The notes: generated by a model not told the origin, from the sequence alone. Shown: positions 33,020 through 45,100, numbered from the stretch's first letter. The stretch: DNA of 64,000 nucleotides from Leptasterias polaris (GCA_037783415.1 JAZGTN010000178.1:310001-374000), one strand, 5' to 3'. Translations and numbers: made by a program.

Positions 33020-33310
33020 TTTGGTGATCGGAAATGGGCACAAATTCTTAATTTTTTGCAAGTAACCGGAAGCAGAGGTCAAGTTTAATTCATGCGTTTT
33101 CTTCGTTGTAGGCCTATTGTTGAATTGATTTTACTTTCATATTTTTTATGTCTTAGTATTACATTCCCAATAGCATATTTAATTTTCATGGTCATAAAGT
33201 ACGTTAAACTAAAATAATAGACAAAACAAAATCTTGCCAACGTAAAACTCCATTTGGTTGGGACCATGATGGTCCCGGAAGTTCAGTTACGGGCGAGACT
33301 CGGCACACGC
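33020..33310 (-). mobile_element. TA-flanked element, inverted partial copy 3
   Basis: The complement of the first ~290 bp of copy 1 is seen, diverged: ...ACGTAAAACTCCAT, GGGACCATGATGGTCCCGG, then GGGCGAGACT. It faces copy 2. Confidence 0.7.
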
Positions 33311-33613
33311 AAAACAATCGCGAATTGTCGGTTCTATGGTTCACAGCAAACGTCGTTCTGAAGGATGATCGATCTCGCCGCGCCCATCTGGTATGGTTGA
33401 ACTCGCTCAAGCGCACCAAATTAAACCGCCGTCGAGATGAGCCATAAATACGAGGTTGTGTACATGTACGTAGTCTGGCTCCCAGATCCCAAAATCTCCG
33501 ACTTATGGAATATTGGTCAGGGATCGGAATAGTGCACACACCACACAGTTTGTTTTGTTTTTTTTTCAATAAAAAATAAATAGGAAAATCTTCACCCTCA
33601 AACATGTCAAAAG

Positions 33614-34384
33614 GGATGTCAGACACATCGTACCTTTACCTTTTCGTACCCGGGACACTTCGTACCTTCGAGACACTTCGTACCTTGGCAAAGCTGGTCC
33701 CAAATTCATGGCTCTGCTTACCGCCGAATTCGGCGCTTGCGATCACCATTCTCCGCTTACCGAGCAAGCCGAAATTCTGTGCTAGCTGTGTAAGCGTAGA
33801 ATGCCTAGTAACGTAGACTACGCACGCGCACAAGCAAAAATTCCCTGCTAACCCGTGAAATACGCTTGACGTAAGCGCGGAATTCCCTGCTTCCGTAAGC
33901 GCCGATTCTTTGCTTACGGTAAGCAGAGCCATGAAATTGGGCCCGGGTCACTTCGTACCACCCGTGACCGTCGGCTGAGTCACTTCGTACCGTCAGTCAA
34001 GTCACTTCGTAGCGTTCGCCCTCTACTGTTGGGGCCTTAGACCATTGGATGTCAGTAAAAATGTCATCTTAATTAAGTGTTCTTTTGACAAAACTAGTTA
34101 CAACTTATTTATCAATATTTATTGAATACGTTATAAGAAAAAACAAAAAATGTCTTCTTATTCGTTTTAATATTTTAGATTTATATATATATGTATGTAT
34201 TTAACGATTGTTCATTTCGACAACAGTGATTTTGCAAAGACTAAAAGGTACCGAAGGTACGAAGTGACTCGGCTGACGGAACGAAGTGTCCAGGGTACGG
34301 AGTGTCCAAAGTCACTTCGTACCTTGTAAAAAGGTACGAAGTGTCCCGGGCTCGAAAAGGTAAAGGTCGAAGTGTCCTGACACC
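33614..34384. mobile_element. Fold-back element with CACTTCGTACC arrays and 8 bp target duplication
   Basis: The left arm has TGTCAGACACATCGTACC and several CACTTCGTACC units. The right arm has the complementary GGTACGAAGTG units, ending CTGACACC. GTCAAAAG flanks both sides (33606-33613 and 34385-34392), an 8 bp duplication as in hAT and some related superfamilies. The middle is unique AT-rich DNA plus a nested MITE. Confidence 0.78.
33699..33941. mobile_element. Palindromic MITE nested in the fold-back element
   Basis: CCCAAATTCATGGCTCTGCT and complement of CCCAATTTCATGGCTCTGCT form the ends; GTAAGCG/CGCTTAC words fill the interior. The target duplication is unclear. Confidence 0.75.
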
Positions 34385-34392
34385 GTCAAAAG

Positions 34393-36420
34393 CACTCTGT
34401 TAGTTAGTCTGACATCTCTGTGAATTAAGGATTTTAACAGTTTTAAGAAATTATTTCTCTCACACCTTTTGAGAATTTAAAAATCCAGACAATAGACTGC
34501 CTCTGTGAATTTGTTCAGTCACAGTCACTGAAAATAAAGCTATATCTTATTTATTTCTAGTGGCAGTGCGTCCAGTCCTGTATGGGCCCCGCCTACTACC
34601 ATTTGCTGTTTCAACACCTGTGGATACGGAGTTCCATTAATAACAAAGCTTTTTCTCTGTTAAAATGTAAGTTATCAAATTTGTGTTCGACTTTCTTATT
34701 GAGAAAATAGAATTAGCTGTTGCAAACTGCTTATACCAACCAAAAGGACCTGTGGTATAAATGCAAAAAATAAGTTAGTGGCCTGACGTTTCGACCCTAG
34801 CAGAGTCTTTCTCGAAGGCTAAATGACAACACACAGACAAGCAGACAAGAGTTGAGTATTGAGTAAGGTTTGTATCAACAAATGATTGACAAAACTGACA
34901 AGTTGTGATAAACATTTTCTCTAATAAATGTATGAAACCAGGAATGTTTTTAATTTGTTGTAAAAGGTTATTATGTGATGGCCGAGGTATAAGCTCATAC
35001 ACAAAAGGAAAACAAAAGACAGTTTTGTGTATACGAGGTTGTGCGGTTTATTCACAAGGCATCTAAACAAGACAAGGGGAGACTATAAAAAAAAATTAAA
35101 GAATTTTTTTGGTGTGGCTTCTCATTTTTCAGCAACCCTGTGTGAGCTACCACTTGTGCACCAAGTTCACTAATCATTTGTCCTTGCTTTTGTACATGAT
35201 GTAAATTTATTTAAGTCTTCTTCTTTTTTGTTTAAGGTATTTGCAATACAAGTCTTTTTATTCCAACTTGCACTTTGTTTTTGCATTTATATTATAGTAC
35301 ATTTTGGTCTTGAGTTGTCTTTTACAATATATATTTTGGTATCTGCGCAGATGTCCAAATTTAGTCTTTAGCTTGACCGTCAGGTTACGTTCAGGTAATA
35401 AGACATTTCAATGTACAGTAAGCCTGGTTATTTTGATAAACTTATAATTTTGAGTCCCTTTTCAGTAACCGATGGGACCCGGTTGAACAATACAAAAGAA
35501 TTTGATACGATTAAAATATTAAAAATATTATGTTACCTGATATTTAGTTTTTCAAATTTCAGGTGTAGCACTCTCTGTGACCTACCGTTGTTTCAAGTTA
35601 AAGTTTTCAGTTAAACTCATCAGATAAATGAACCTCAATGTGAAGACGGCACAGTTGTCATTACGTCATCAGGTGTCGAATTACAAGGTTTTTAAAGTTG
35701 AAATTACCATTTGCTTTTTGCTGTATCTCTCTGAATATGAAAGGTATGATGTTCATAGTTGGGCATCAGTGATAGACCAAGACTTGGGCAACATTTGAAA
35801 AGTTAACGCCAAAATCGTATGACCTTTTCTTCTGGTCGTCCCGGAGGGTCAAAGTTTGCATTTGTGTTGTTCTTTAAAAAAAAATACGTTTTGGGGGAGT
35901 TTTTTCTGACTATTTGTCTCCAAGTTCAAAACATTGGAAAAAATTGAAACTGCTTTTGAATAATTACGAAGTTAATCAAATAATCACCTGTCCTATCAAG
36001 AATCACCCTAAATAGTTCTACCTGCATAGATCATGTCTGGACCAACCAACCCTCTATGTACACTAACTCAGGAACAAACGAGGTTAATCTGTTCTTATTC
36101 CTCCATGATCTTAGTGACCATTTATTGATTTATGCTGTTCGCAAGTCTGTGAAAATTCCGAAGGATGCAGAAAACTATTTTTCTTATGAGTTATGAATAG
36201 GTTGGTCCTTAGGGTCTGCATTTAATGTGTACAAATAATCACCAGGTCTGTCGGTGGGTTATACCATTAACAACCCATGTAGTATTCCGATTTCGAAATT
36301 GACCACATATTCTTGTAATGAGACCCTGGTCAAGTTGAAAATTAAAAAAATAGCTAGGGGAAAAGAAAAAAATCTTCGCAGTGTAGCCGGACATTTTCTC
36401 ATTTTTCGAAATTCAATGCA
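34393..36420. other. Intergenic, no gene called
   Basis: GACGTTTCGACCCTAGCAGA at 34785-34805 resembles the conserved tail found in Penelope-like and related repeats; no reverse transcriptase is present. 35655-35690 shares TTACGTCATCAGGTGTC with 62125-62145. Confidence 0.3.
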
Positions 36421-36979
36421 AGGCTTACCTACGGAAGCGTATTATTAAGGACATTGCAAAAAAAATCACGGTTTACTATTTCGCCCGGGCGATTTACTAA
36501 TTCGCCCGGGCGATTTACTATTTTGCCCGGGCAATTTACTATTTCGCCGGGCGATTTACTGTCATTGTAATAAAATACGTACGTTAGTGCGTGGAGGTAC
36601 CTCCATGGTTTAGTGCAATGCGGTAGAACTCTGCCTCCTTGGTTAGTGTTAGATCGTAATCGCATTATACCGTACTTCGATGGACATGCCTAATTATACC
36701 CTGTATTTTCGCCTTGGACTTGGACAAAAGGAAATAATGAGTTGCCTTGCGCTTCATCATGGGTTCGTGATCAGCCAGAGACACCTTCGTCGGCTTTTGA
36801 AAAGCCAAAGTTTACGTAGTAAATCGCCCGGGCGAAATAGTAAAGCGCCCGGGCGAACTTTAGTAAATCGCCCAGGCGAAATAGTAAATCGCCCGGGCGA
36901 ATTAGTAAATTGCCCGAGCGAAATAGCAAACCGTGATTTTGTTTTGCTATGTCCGGAATACGCTTCCCGACGGTAGGCC
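36421..36979. mobile_element. Fold-back element with CGCCCGGGCGATTTACTA arrays
   Basis: Four units of CGCCCGGGCGATTTACTATT type (36480-36560) are mirrored by five complementary units (36820-36935). Outer arms are also inverted: ACCTACGGAAGCGTATT (36427-36443) vs the complement of 36950-36975. The 250 bp centre is unique. Each unit contains the palindrome GCCCGGGC. Confidence 0.85.
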
Positions 36980-37339
36980 TATGTTTGTCCGTTTGTTTGT
37001 TATGTGTGTTGCTTGCCAGTCCCGATAAACAGATAATCAGGTACGAATCATGCATGGTTTGACAGTATTTTTACTATTCAACAAAATTCTGTAAATATAC
37101 GAAATTTTTTGTAAAATTACCTAAAACTGATTGAGAAACATTAGGCCCCCCCTACTCATGTATTTTTACAAACAAAATTTACATTTCAAACTGAAATTGT
37201 GTCCAAGTTTTTGTCATTTTGCAGAAAAATTGCAGTAAAAAAAGAAAAACAAATGGTTTTTGTTTGTTTTCTCTGTAAAAATACCCCTTTTTTTAACACT
37301 GTGTAGGGTGCAAAATCCATGGTCGATTCTTGACTGAAT

Positions 37340-37585
37340 GAGGCATGACGCAATAAATACGGCGATACAATACGGCGGTATAACACAATAAATACGGCGA
37401 TATATATAGTAGCAATAAATACGGTGATGATTTTAGCATAAAAACGGCAATATATAACGCAATAGTATACGGCGATATAACGCAATAAATACGGCGATAT
37501 CGCAATAGTACGGCGAAATATCGCAATATACGGCGATATATCGCAATAGTACATGGCAATTAACGCATTAGTACGGCGAAATAAC
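37340..37585. repeat. Degenerate ~21 bp tandem repeat, CGCAATAAATACGGCGATAT
   Basis: About eleven imperfect units; phrases GGCGATAT and CGCAATA recur with spacers of 15-30 bp. The minus-strand frames here are repeat translations. Confidence 0.75.
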
Positions 37586-38051
37586 TCCTTTAAAAAACAG
37601 GGTTCTCTATGCAGCGTTTTGATGATGGATCTTTCCTGGAGAAATCTTTGCCTTGTTATTATAACCCTCTGCTATCAGATTGTTGTCATTCACTGCAATG
37701 GATGTTGGTTTTTGCCTGGTATGAACTAAATGGAGGAGATGAGAATTCCTGCTGAAGTTATTATCAGTAGAAAAATGAGCTCACCATTTCTGTCACTTGT
37801 TCTTGGTCTGGAAGACGTTTGATTGCGGTACTTGGCGGGATGACAGTGAATTTAGGATTGCCAGTCTCTGCCATATTTGCTGATACTGAAATCAAGCAAC
37901 AATCAACAGCCAACGACTCATTTGCCTCCTGAGAAACTCCTTGGAGAATGAGGATGGAAAGCTGTCGGTGAGGGTCACTACCAATTCAATTATGACCTTC
38001 CACCCACAGTCCACAAACTCCTTGAAATCTTTTGATCCGCACCCCAAAGTC

Positions 38052-38278
38052 AATGGACCCTTCCCATGAAATATGCTAATTACATTCACGCATGCGTACA
38101 GACCCTGCTGGTTGGCAAACGCCATAGAGTTGTGCACTAAGTAGACGCACAAGCGCGTCTGCGTCACGCCACCATCAGCCCCACACAAAAAGGGGCAATG
38201 TTCCATCATTTTGCCAACCAGCAGTGTAAGTGCGCACGCGTAATGTGCAATTTAAATATTTCATGGGAAGGGTCTATT
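38052..38278. mobile_element. 227 bp palindromic MITE, copy 2
   Basis: Same ends, length and interior as 30059-30285 with only a few base differences. Confidence 0.85.
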
Positions 38279-38464
38279 GCCCTCAGGGAAGATGACACAG
38301 AAATATCGCTTGCAGTCTGCACCGAGAGGGAAACAGTAATGTAATAAATGCCGTTTTCTAGAATCGCGTGAGGCACTTTTGATGTAGGCCTAATTGTTGA
38401 TTTTGAGACAGTAGGTGCACATTGACAAAATGTTTAATTATCGCACTCAAAATTCTATAAAAGT

Positions 38465-38607
38465 TTAGTTTATTTTATTTTATTTTATTTTATTTTATTT
38501 TATTTTATTTTATTTTATTTTATTTTATTTTATATTATTTTGTTTGTTTGTTTGTTTATTTATTTATTTATTTATTTATTGGTTTAATTCTATTTTAATT
38601 TATTGAC

Positions 38608-38640
<33 letters not shown>

Positions 38641-38650
38641 TATTTATTTG
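38465..38650. repeat. Compound microsatellite
   Basis: (TTTTA)n at 38470-38530, (TTTG)n and (TTTA)n at 38540-38580, then (TTGA)n at 38604-38640. A (TAA)n run follows at 38780-38800. Confidence 0.9.
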
Positions 38651-39036
38651 TTTGTCATTAATTTATTTATGTTGTTTTTCATTATGTTTTGTTGCTTTGT
38701 CGTTTCTGTTTTGGGTTTTTTTCCCCTCCGTTATTGCATTGTACTGTATTTTCTGTACTTGTACTGTTGAGGTCGAATAAATAATAATAATAATAATAAA
38801 TTAGCACTAGGGGCCTTCTTAATTAAATGGCACCAATATTCATTTTCTTAAAATATGGAAATCTCATTCACTCAGAGGACCAAGCCTTTCAAAACTTGCT
38901 TGCACCCCTCCACTATTCTGGATTAAATCAAGTTTCTGGGTGAGTTTAGGGGAACTCACCACTCGTTGCACATAATAATTCACATTTAACTTAGGTTCCC
39001 ACACACTTCAAACCTTCAGCACTCAATATTCATTAA

Positions 39037-39376
39037 AGGCACTGAACACGTTTCAATTGGTAATTGTCAAAGACCAGTATTCTCACTTGGTGTATCCCAA
39101 CATGCATGAAATAACAAACCTGTGAAAATTTGGGCTCAATTGGTCATCGAAGTTGCAAGAAAATAATGAAAGAAAATACACCCGTGTTGCACAATTTGTG
39201 CTTTCATGCATGAAGTCTTTTATGTGAGAAATTAACTTTCTCAAAAACTACGTTACTTCAGAGGGAGTTGTTTCTCACAATGTTTTATACTATCAACAGC
39301 TCTCCGTTGCTGGTTACCAAGTAAGTTTTTATGCTAATATATATTTTGGGTAATTACCAAAACGTGTTCAGTGCCT
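39037..39376. mobile_element. TTAA-flanked MITE, copy 1
   Basis: AGGCACTGAACACGTTT and the complement form the ends, with TTAA at 39033-39036 and 39377-39380, as for piggyBac or Kolobok elements. Interior phrases (AACAAACCTGTGAAAATTTG, AACTACGTTACTTCAGAGGG) belong to a family I know as abundant in echinoderms. Confidence 0.88.
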
Positions 39377-39455
39377 TTAAACCCCGGCGGGCTCCCCGGC
39401 AGACTATCCTGTTCAAGGCCCGGTATTCATTTCATCGGTGGCTTTCACTACTATA

Positions 39456-40150
39456 GGCTGTGCAAGTCTCGCGCGCATTCGAACTTCCGGGACCATAGTG
39501 GTCCCAACCATATGGAGTTTTACGTGGGCGAGATTTTGTTTCGTCAATTATTTTAGTTTAACGTAGTTTGTGACCTAGAAAATTATACATGTTGTTGGGA
39601 ACGCAATACTAAGTGATAACAAAATATGAAAGTAAAACCAATTCAACAATATAACGAAGAAAACCCGAGAATTAAACTTGACCTCAGCTTCCGGTTATTG
39701 CAAAAAATTAAGAATTTTGTGCTCACCTCCGATCATAAAACTTATGTAAAAGCTTGTTTTTGATGCGCGATTATAATCGCCAGATGCTGTAATTGCAAAG
39801 CAAACCCTTTTCATTGCAGTCTATGGTGTTGAGGCGTCGGCATTCCTCTTTAAACTGCGATACGTAAGACCCGTTTGACCTTCACGAATCCGCGTAAGGG
39901 GTTTCTAAAAAGTTAACATCAAAAAAGCATCCTTGTCCCAGAGTTTTAATTTGTTTTTAATAATAATTAACACACTTTGGCGTATTTTTTTAAAAAGCTA
40001 AAACTAATTTCATGAAATTGTAATAATTTATTTTTGTTGTTCAGATTTTGTCATGAGATATAATTTAAAACAAAGATTAGATTTCAGAAATAAAAATGTT
40101 CTTCGTTTGACGTGTTTTCTCGTTCGGATACGCGCGAGACTTGCACAGCC
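39456..40150. mobile_element. TA-flanked 0.7 kb element, copy 4 (complete)
   Basis: Both ends are intact: GGCTGTGCAAGTCTCGCGCG and its near-complement ending GCACAGCC, flanked by TA (39454-39455, 40151-40152), the duplication of Tc1/mariner-type elements. Non-coding; presumably non-autonomous. Confidence 0.88.
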
Positions 40151-40872
40151 TATTGCGCCCTAATATCAAGTCAATAACATAATCAGGGGGGAAAATCGCG
40201 GGAAATGTCATGTAGACTGTTCTGTTACATTTTCCGTAATTGGCTAGACATTCTCTACCACTGGTTATTTTGACCAATCAGAAACGGGTTTGTATATAAC
40301 GCCATCTTGCGATCAAGCTCGGTACGTGAATTTTGTACCACAGGTAAAAAACTGATGTAATTTCTTTAATTTGTGCAATTTACTCGATTATAAATACGTT
40401 TGTGTCTTGTTTGATAATTCAGTCAGTTTCAGATAACAAGTAAATCGGGTTTTTAAATTGGTTTGATAGAAACTTTATCATTTAACAGTATATAATTCAT
40501 TGCCTTTTTGTGGTCTAGTTCAGTCTGTGTGTATGTGTGTAGGGCGACAGCATGGCGTTACAATGTGCGTGCTGAACGCATGGCATGGCCTTCCCTTGTG
40601 CGGTCTGTGGTGTTTCGAAATTGCTAGGCTTCGTTTGTACGTCAAATTTGGTGATCATGATGGCAATTGGCAGTAGTACACGTAATGACCAGTAAAAACT
40701 TGTGTTTTTTTAAAGGTCCTTTCTTTGTGGAATACAAACATAAAGTCATACTCGTACTGTAACTGTACTAGAAAACTACACCACACGTAACGTATAAAAT
40801 ATTAGCCTAATATTATTATTTATTTATTTTATTACTATTTTTTATACTAATATTTAATAATGTATCATTTAA

Positions 40873-41234
40873 AGGTATTATACAGGATTGGTATAGCTGA
40901 CAAAATAATCACAGACAGTGTTCATGTTTTGTGTAATCAACCACACATGAAATAACAAACCTGTGAAAATTTGAGCTCAATTGGTCATCGAGGTCACGAG
41001 AAAATAGTGAAAAGAGACCTTATGTGTTTTCTGTTTTTCAAACATCGAGTTTATTAATTATCGCGCGTGATAAAAACTATTGTTTTACTCATTTCTCAGA
41101 AACGATAGCATTTTAGGCAGAAATATTTTAAGGAACCCTTTCTACCATTACTTACTTTAAATCATGTAAGTTATGTGTGAATCTGTGAACATTTGTGTTT
41201 TTCGATCTTACCAAATTAATAGTGTACAGGGCCT
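40873..41234. mobile_element. TTAA-flanked MITE, divergent relative
   Basis: TTAA at 40869-40872 and 41235-41238. Ends AGGTATTATACAGG and complement CCTGTACACTATTA. It shares AACAAACCTGTGAAAATTTG and CTCAATTGGTCATCG with the other two but differs in the centre. Confidence 0.75.
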
Positions 41235-41343
41235 TTAACAAGCGAATTGCCATGGCTTGGGTGGGCATTTTAGGTCATGTAATATAATTCATGATTTAGT
41301 TAATGAATTTGTTTGACTTTGGTGGGTATATTTCCCTTTCAAG

Positions 41344-41522
41344 TTTTTGGAAAAACATCTGCATCATCCGGCCACCACTTCCATCAATTTGTAATGCGCA
41401 CTATGACCCCTGGGGGGATGTGTCAAGTCTGTGGTGTCATGACTCTCAAAAAAGTGACCATGGGTATGTCAAAATCCAATTGTTGTGGTCAGTCAAAAAA
41501 TCTATATGAGCAGTGTGATGAG
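41344..41522 (+). CDS. Possible exon with a C1-type zinc-finger start
   Basis: The acceptor TTTCCCTTTCAAG ends at 41343 and a GTACGT donor starts at 41523. In the open frame the exon reads GHHFHQFVMRTMTPGGMCQVCG. The third His, twelve residues, then C-x2-C fits the first half of a phorbol-ester/DAG-type C1 domain (H-x12-C-x2-C), and a Pro lies where C1 domains usually have one. The rest (NCCGQSKNLYEQC) fits the later Cys positions poorly. No neighbouring exon is recognised. It may be a decayed exon or chance. Confidence 0.3.
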
Positions 41523-41708
41523 GTACGTCATGGTCCGTCGATTTCCATTTCCACATGTATTTTGTTTATTTGGTGGAGAATCAAATAATGCGCCTTCTCT
41601 TCCCCGCCTGTGTAAAATGATGCTGGAATTTGTTAACATTTATGTTGCTTTTAATAGGGTCTGGAATTTTCTGCCCGAAGGTCAACAATCGGCTCATACC
41701 TATGGACT

Positions 41709-42173
41709 GGTGTTCTATTCAGGACAGTTAAATTATAGCAAAAAGACTGTTTTCTGTCGCAATAGAAGTGTTGTCCATCGCGATTAACCACAGCATGTTT
41801 CCAATTTCATGAGTAGTGTAGGAAAGTATAGTTTTCTTAAGGTTTACTTCGCTTGTGTCTTTAATTATTTGCAAAAAGAAACGTATAACGAGTTAGTAAA
41901 AACCAAACGGGGTTCGTCTAGCTTACTGGGCATGGAGCACCGATCGAATATAGATTTAAGTCCTCTACGGCAGCTGTCAGTGAACACCTGTGCATACTTC
42001 GGAGAACACTTCTTATACGAGGGAGAACACTTCTATCGCGACGGACAACACTTCTATCGCGATGGACAAAATACACTTCTATCGCGACGGACAACACTTC
42101 TATCGCGATGGACAAAATACACTTCTATCGCGACGGACAACACACTTTTATCAAGTGTCCTGAATAAAACACC
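41709..42173. mobile_element. Fold-back element with TATCGCGACGGACAACACTTC array
   Basis: Arms GGTGTTCTATTCAGGACAGT and complement of GGTGTTTTATTCAGGACACT. The right arm holds five to six 22-27 bp units of CTATCGCGACGGACAACACT/CTATCGCGATGGACAAAATA (42020-42140); the left arm keeps only one or two. Target duplication not clear. Confidence 0.8.
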
Positions 42174-45100
42174 ATACATACCAGCTCAGACAGCCGTTTA
42201 TTTTTCAATAGCAAGCCACATACATGTAATTCTTGGCACAGCGGTTTTGTCAACCTCGGCCCCGTGGTATATTATATCTCTCACGATAGAGCAGGAATCG
42301 CTCGTCGAGTCATGGATACGAGAATGCGTTATTTAGTAGACTGGTTCCCGCTCCCCACAAATATATGGAGACTGGTAGCGAGTACAGATATGACGGTTTA
42401 GATTGGCCCTAGCGTGTGCAGGAATACTTTACTATTTTTAGAATTCCTCACGAATCTTCGTCGTCGCAGCAACGTACATGTAGACTGGCTCTCCTCAGGC
42501 TTTTTTCTGTGCGATTGATAGCTAGTGCGTTGGGAACCGCATGTCTCGAAAATCAAGTGGTACAACCTCGCCTCTTGCATACACTTGCAATGTATTTTCA
42601 GCATGTACATGTATGCCGGGAAACTCGTATGTATAAGGTTGAATTATTTGGTATTCACTGCGAGTGCATCGTTTGCAAGCGATTTAATGTGCGTCAGTAT
42701 CTCCGTCCGTGGTGTGTCGTTTTCCGCGATAGGTGAGTCAACAAATCGTTCGGAAGACCGTACAAATCTGCGAAAAGTGTGTCAATTTTTTGACTCCGGG
42801 TGGGTCTTTGGACACACAAATCCGACTCACATGGACAGTGACGCACCCTCCCCATAGTGCGCATTACAAATGAAAGGTGTATTAATCGCCCTTATTAAGA
42901 CCCAGTAACTGGGGCGCTGTACTCATTTTTTTTATATTTTGACATCTGCGGTCGAACTACTACTAGCGCCCCAGAGAATTTATCATAGGTAAGACTGTAG
43001 ACCTCAATTTGCTATGATTTTGCAAACATCAAGCCACAAAAAATGCCTCAGAATGACAAAAAGACCCAACAAAATAGCTTAAAAACCACCTACTGGCTTC
43101 TTGATATGTCTGAGATGCAACATCAGGCATTTAATTGTACTCAAGTTCATGCTTTGTGCTCCAAATTGAAGATTTTTTAAGTCAACAATCGGAGAAACCA
43201 TCCAGCACGAGCCATATCTCGCATGTCTCGGGAAAACTCTGAAAATTTGACGGGTGCCCTGCCTCAATCGTGACGATTACCCGATTGAGGCAGGGCACCC
43301 GTCAAAGGAAAGGGCACTACTAAGGCCAAATTGAAAAAGACAAAAGGGCACAGAGGCAAAGATTTTTGCTGAAAATACAAAACAAGTAATGTAACACTAA
43401 AAGTACATTTCACTGAAGATTTTTTTTTTTAGGTAAAAGACATTCGACTGGGGTCAACTTTTAAAAGCAATCACCCTCCAAAAATAAAGTTTTGGTGGAA
43501 ACATGTAACATTAGATTTTTCCAAATAATTTGAACAAAATGCTTAATTGTTTCTGTGTCATTGTTTATTATTAAAAAATAAATAATAAATTTCAATCTCA
43601 CAATTCGCACAGCAAACAGATACATTTAACCACCAGTTCGGTCAATGTAAGCAAGAGAGATTTTGTTTAAACAAGCTCCATTTGCACCCAATCTTTGTGC
43701 CTTTAAAATCAAAAGTGTTGTTAAATCTTGGTCTCGATCGCGATCGATGATATCATTACTTGTTGGTGTCATTTTTATTTCAAGACGACTGTTGATGCAG
43801 CGATGTTTTCATGCTTGCAGAATAAATCTTACAGCGTCTGTTTGCTTCCGCATCCAGCATTAGAAAAACCTAGGAGCGAGACTTTGTAGAACGTATAGCT
43901 CTACATTATGCATTGAGTCTGTGTCTAGACTATATGGTTTATGTCATGTATCTCTGAGCCTAACTTCCTCCTTTTGATGCATGTGTTTTATTTAACTCAC
44001 CAAGTTGTGAGCACACATGTGGGCTAACTGACGACATTTAGAGTAGTGGGGCTTTCTGTTTGACAGGAAACGAGCTGGATGTCTTTAATTTACAGGTATA
44101 TTTTCTTTTAGAATACTTCAGATTAAGTTAAATTTAAAACAAAGGCAAAAATGGGCTCTGGCCCCCCCTCTGGGGTTATTTTTAGCGTTGGAAACGTAGA
44201 AATAGAGGGTCCAGGGCTTTTGATTGGGAACCAGGCGCTATTATTATAACTGAACAGCGGCGAGGTGTCTGGTTATTTGGAAGTCTGACAATCATCGTGG
44301 GGCCTTTTGAAGATTGTGATTGCAATTTCTCTTTGATGTGCAGTCCTTTTTACGGTGCAAAAAGCGCACAAAAAAGGGCGTGGCAAAAGTTGCCGTGATT
44401 TTGGCTAATATGCAAGGGGCATCACGGCTACTTGGAGGGCAACGACGGCAATGGCCAACGTGAAGATCTAGGCCTGGTGTAATGTCACGTATATAATTTT
44501 TTAAATGAAGACCTATATCCTTGAATTTCCTGCAAAAAGCAACCTAGAGTCTCTTACTCTTGATTCAATGCGAAGTCAAGGTCAAATGAGGTCACACTCT
44601 GTGAAGCGTTTGTTAGGTGTGGAGGACCTTTCAGATGATGTATAAATTATAAAACTTCATTGTGGTTAATACAACCGATGTGTGATAAAAAATATTGCGC
44701 CTTCATCATAGCTTTTAGCAATCACCCAGCAAACAAAAACCCCAAAACAAAATCAAGAAGTATTTTAAACTGGTAATTTTTGTTGACTAAATCCTACACA
44801 TTGTGTAGTTTTTCAGAAACAAGCTAAAAATTTCGAGGCACTGGGCTCTGCAGACTATGCTGTCGACTGCTTTTGCACGCGCACCAGTGACGACAGTGCT
44901 GTGTACGATTTTAGCATGCGCACCTGCGATGGTATTGATAGCAATTTCAGGAAGAAAAGGCCCCCCCAAAAAAAATTCCCGACCATGCGCAGTCACATTA
45001 AGTGTATGGTCAAGGCATTTGTAACTGAAAAGTGGTGAAACCTCCTCTAGCGCCCTCGTAGAATTCAGTGTTTCAAAGTAACTAGATTGGATTATAGTAT

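Noticed and set aside
33204..33626. 140-codon minus-strand frame starting MSDIPFDMFEGED
   Set aside because: Its first codons come from the terminal repeat of the fold-back element and its end from an inverted transposon copy; a chance composite.
34775..34830. Hammerhead ribozyme near GACGTTTCGACC
   Set aside because: The complement has CGAAACGTC but lacks the CUGAUGA core block, so the ribozyme cannot be supported.
36429..37055. Frames with repeated NRPGEIVNRPGE-like residues
   Set aside because: They are translations of the CGCCCGGGCG repeat on either strand.
37186..37559. Tyr/Ile-rich minus-strand frames
   Set aside because: Translations of the 21 bp AT-rich array.
37340..37585. CRISPR array
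   Set aside because: Units and spacers are not discrete, no cas genes, and the DNA is animal; it is a degenerate tandem repeat. The same applies to the 53 bp and 44 bp arrays.
42416..42857. Overlapping plus-strand frames of 106 and 110 codons with a nearby GTGAGT
   Set aside because: Cys-rich chance translation; no acceptor and no family features.
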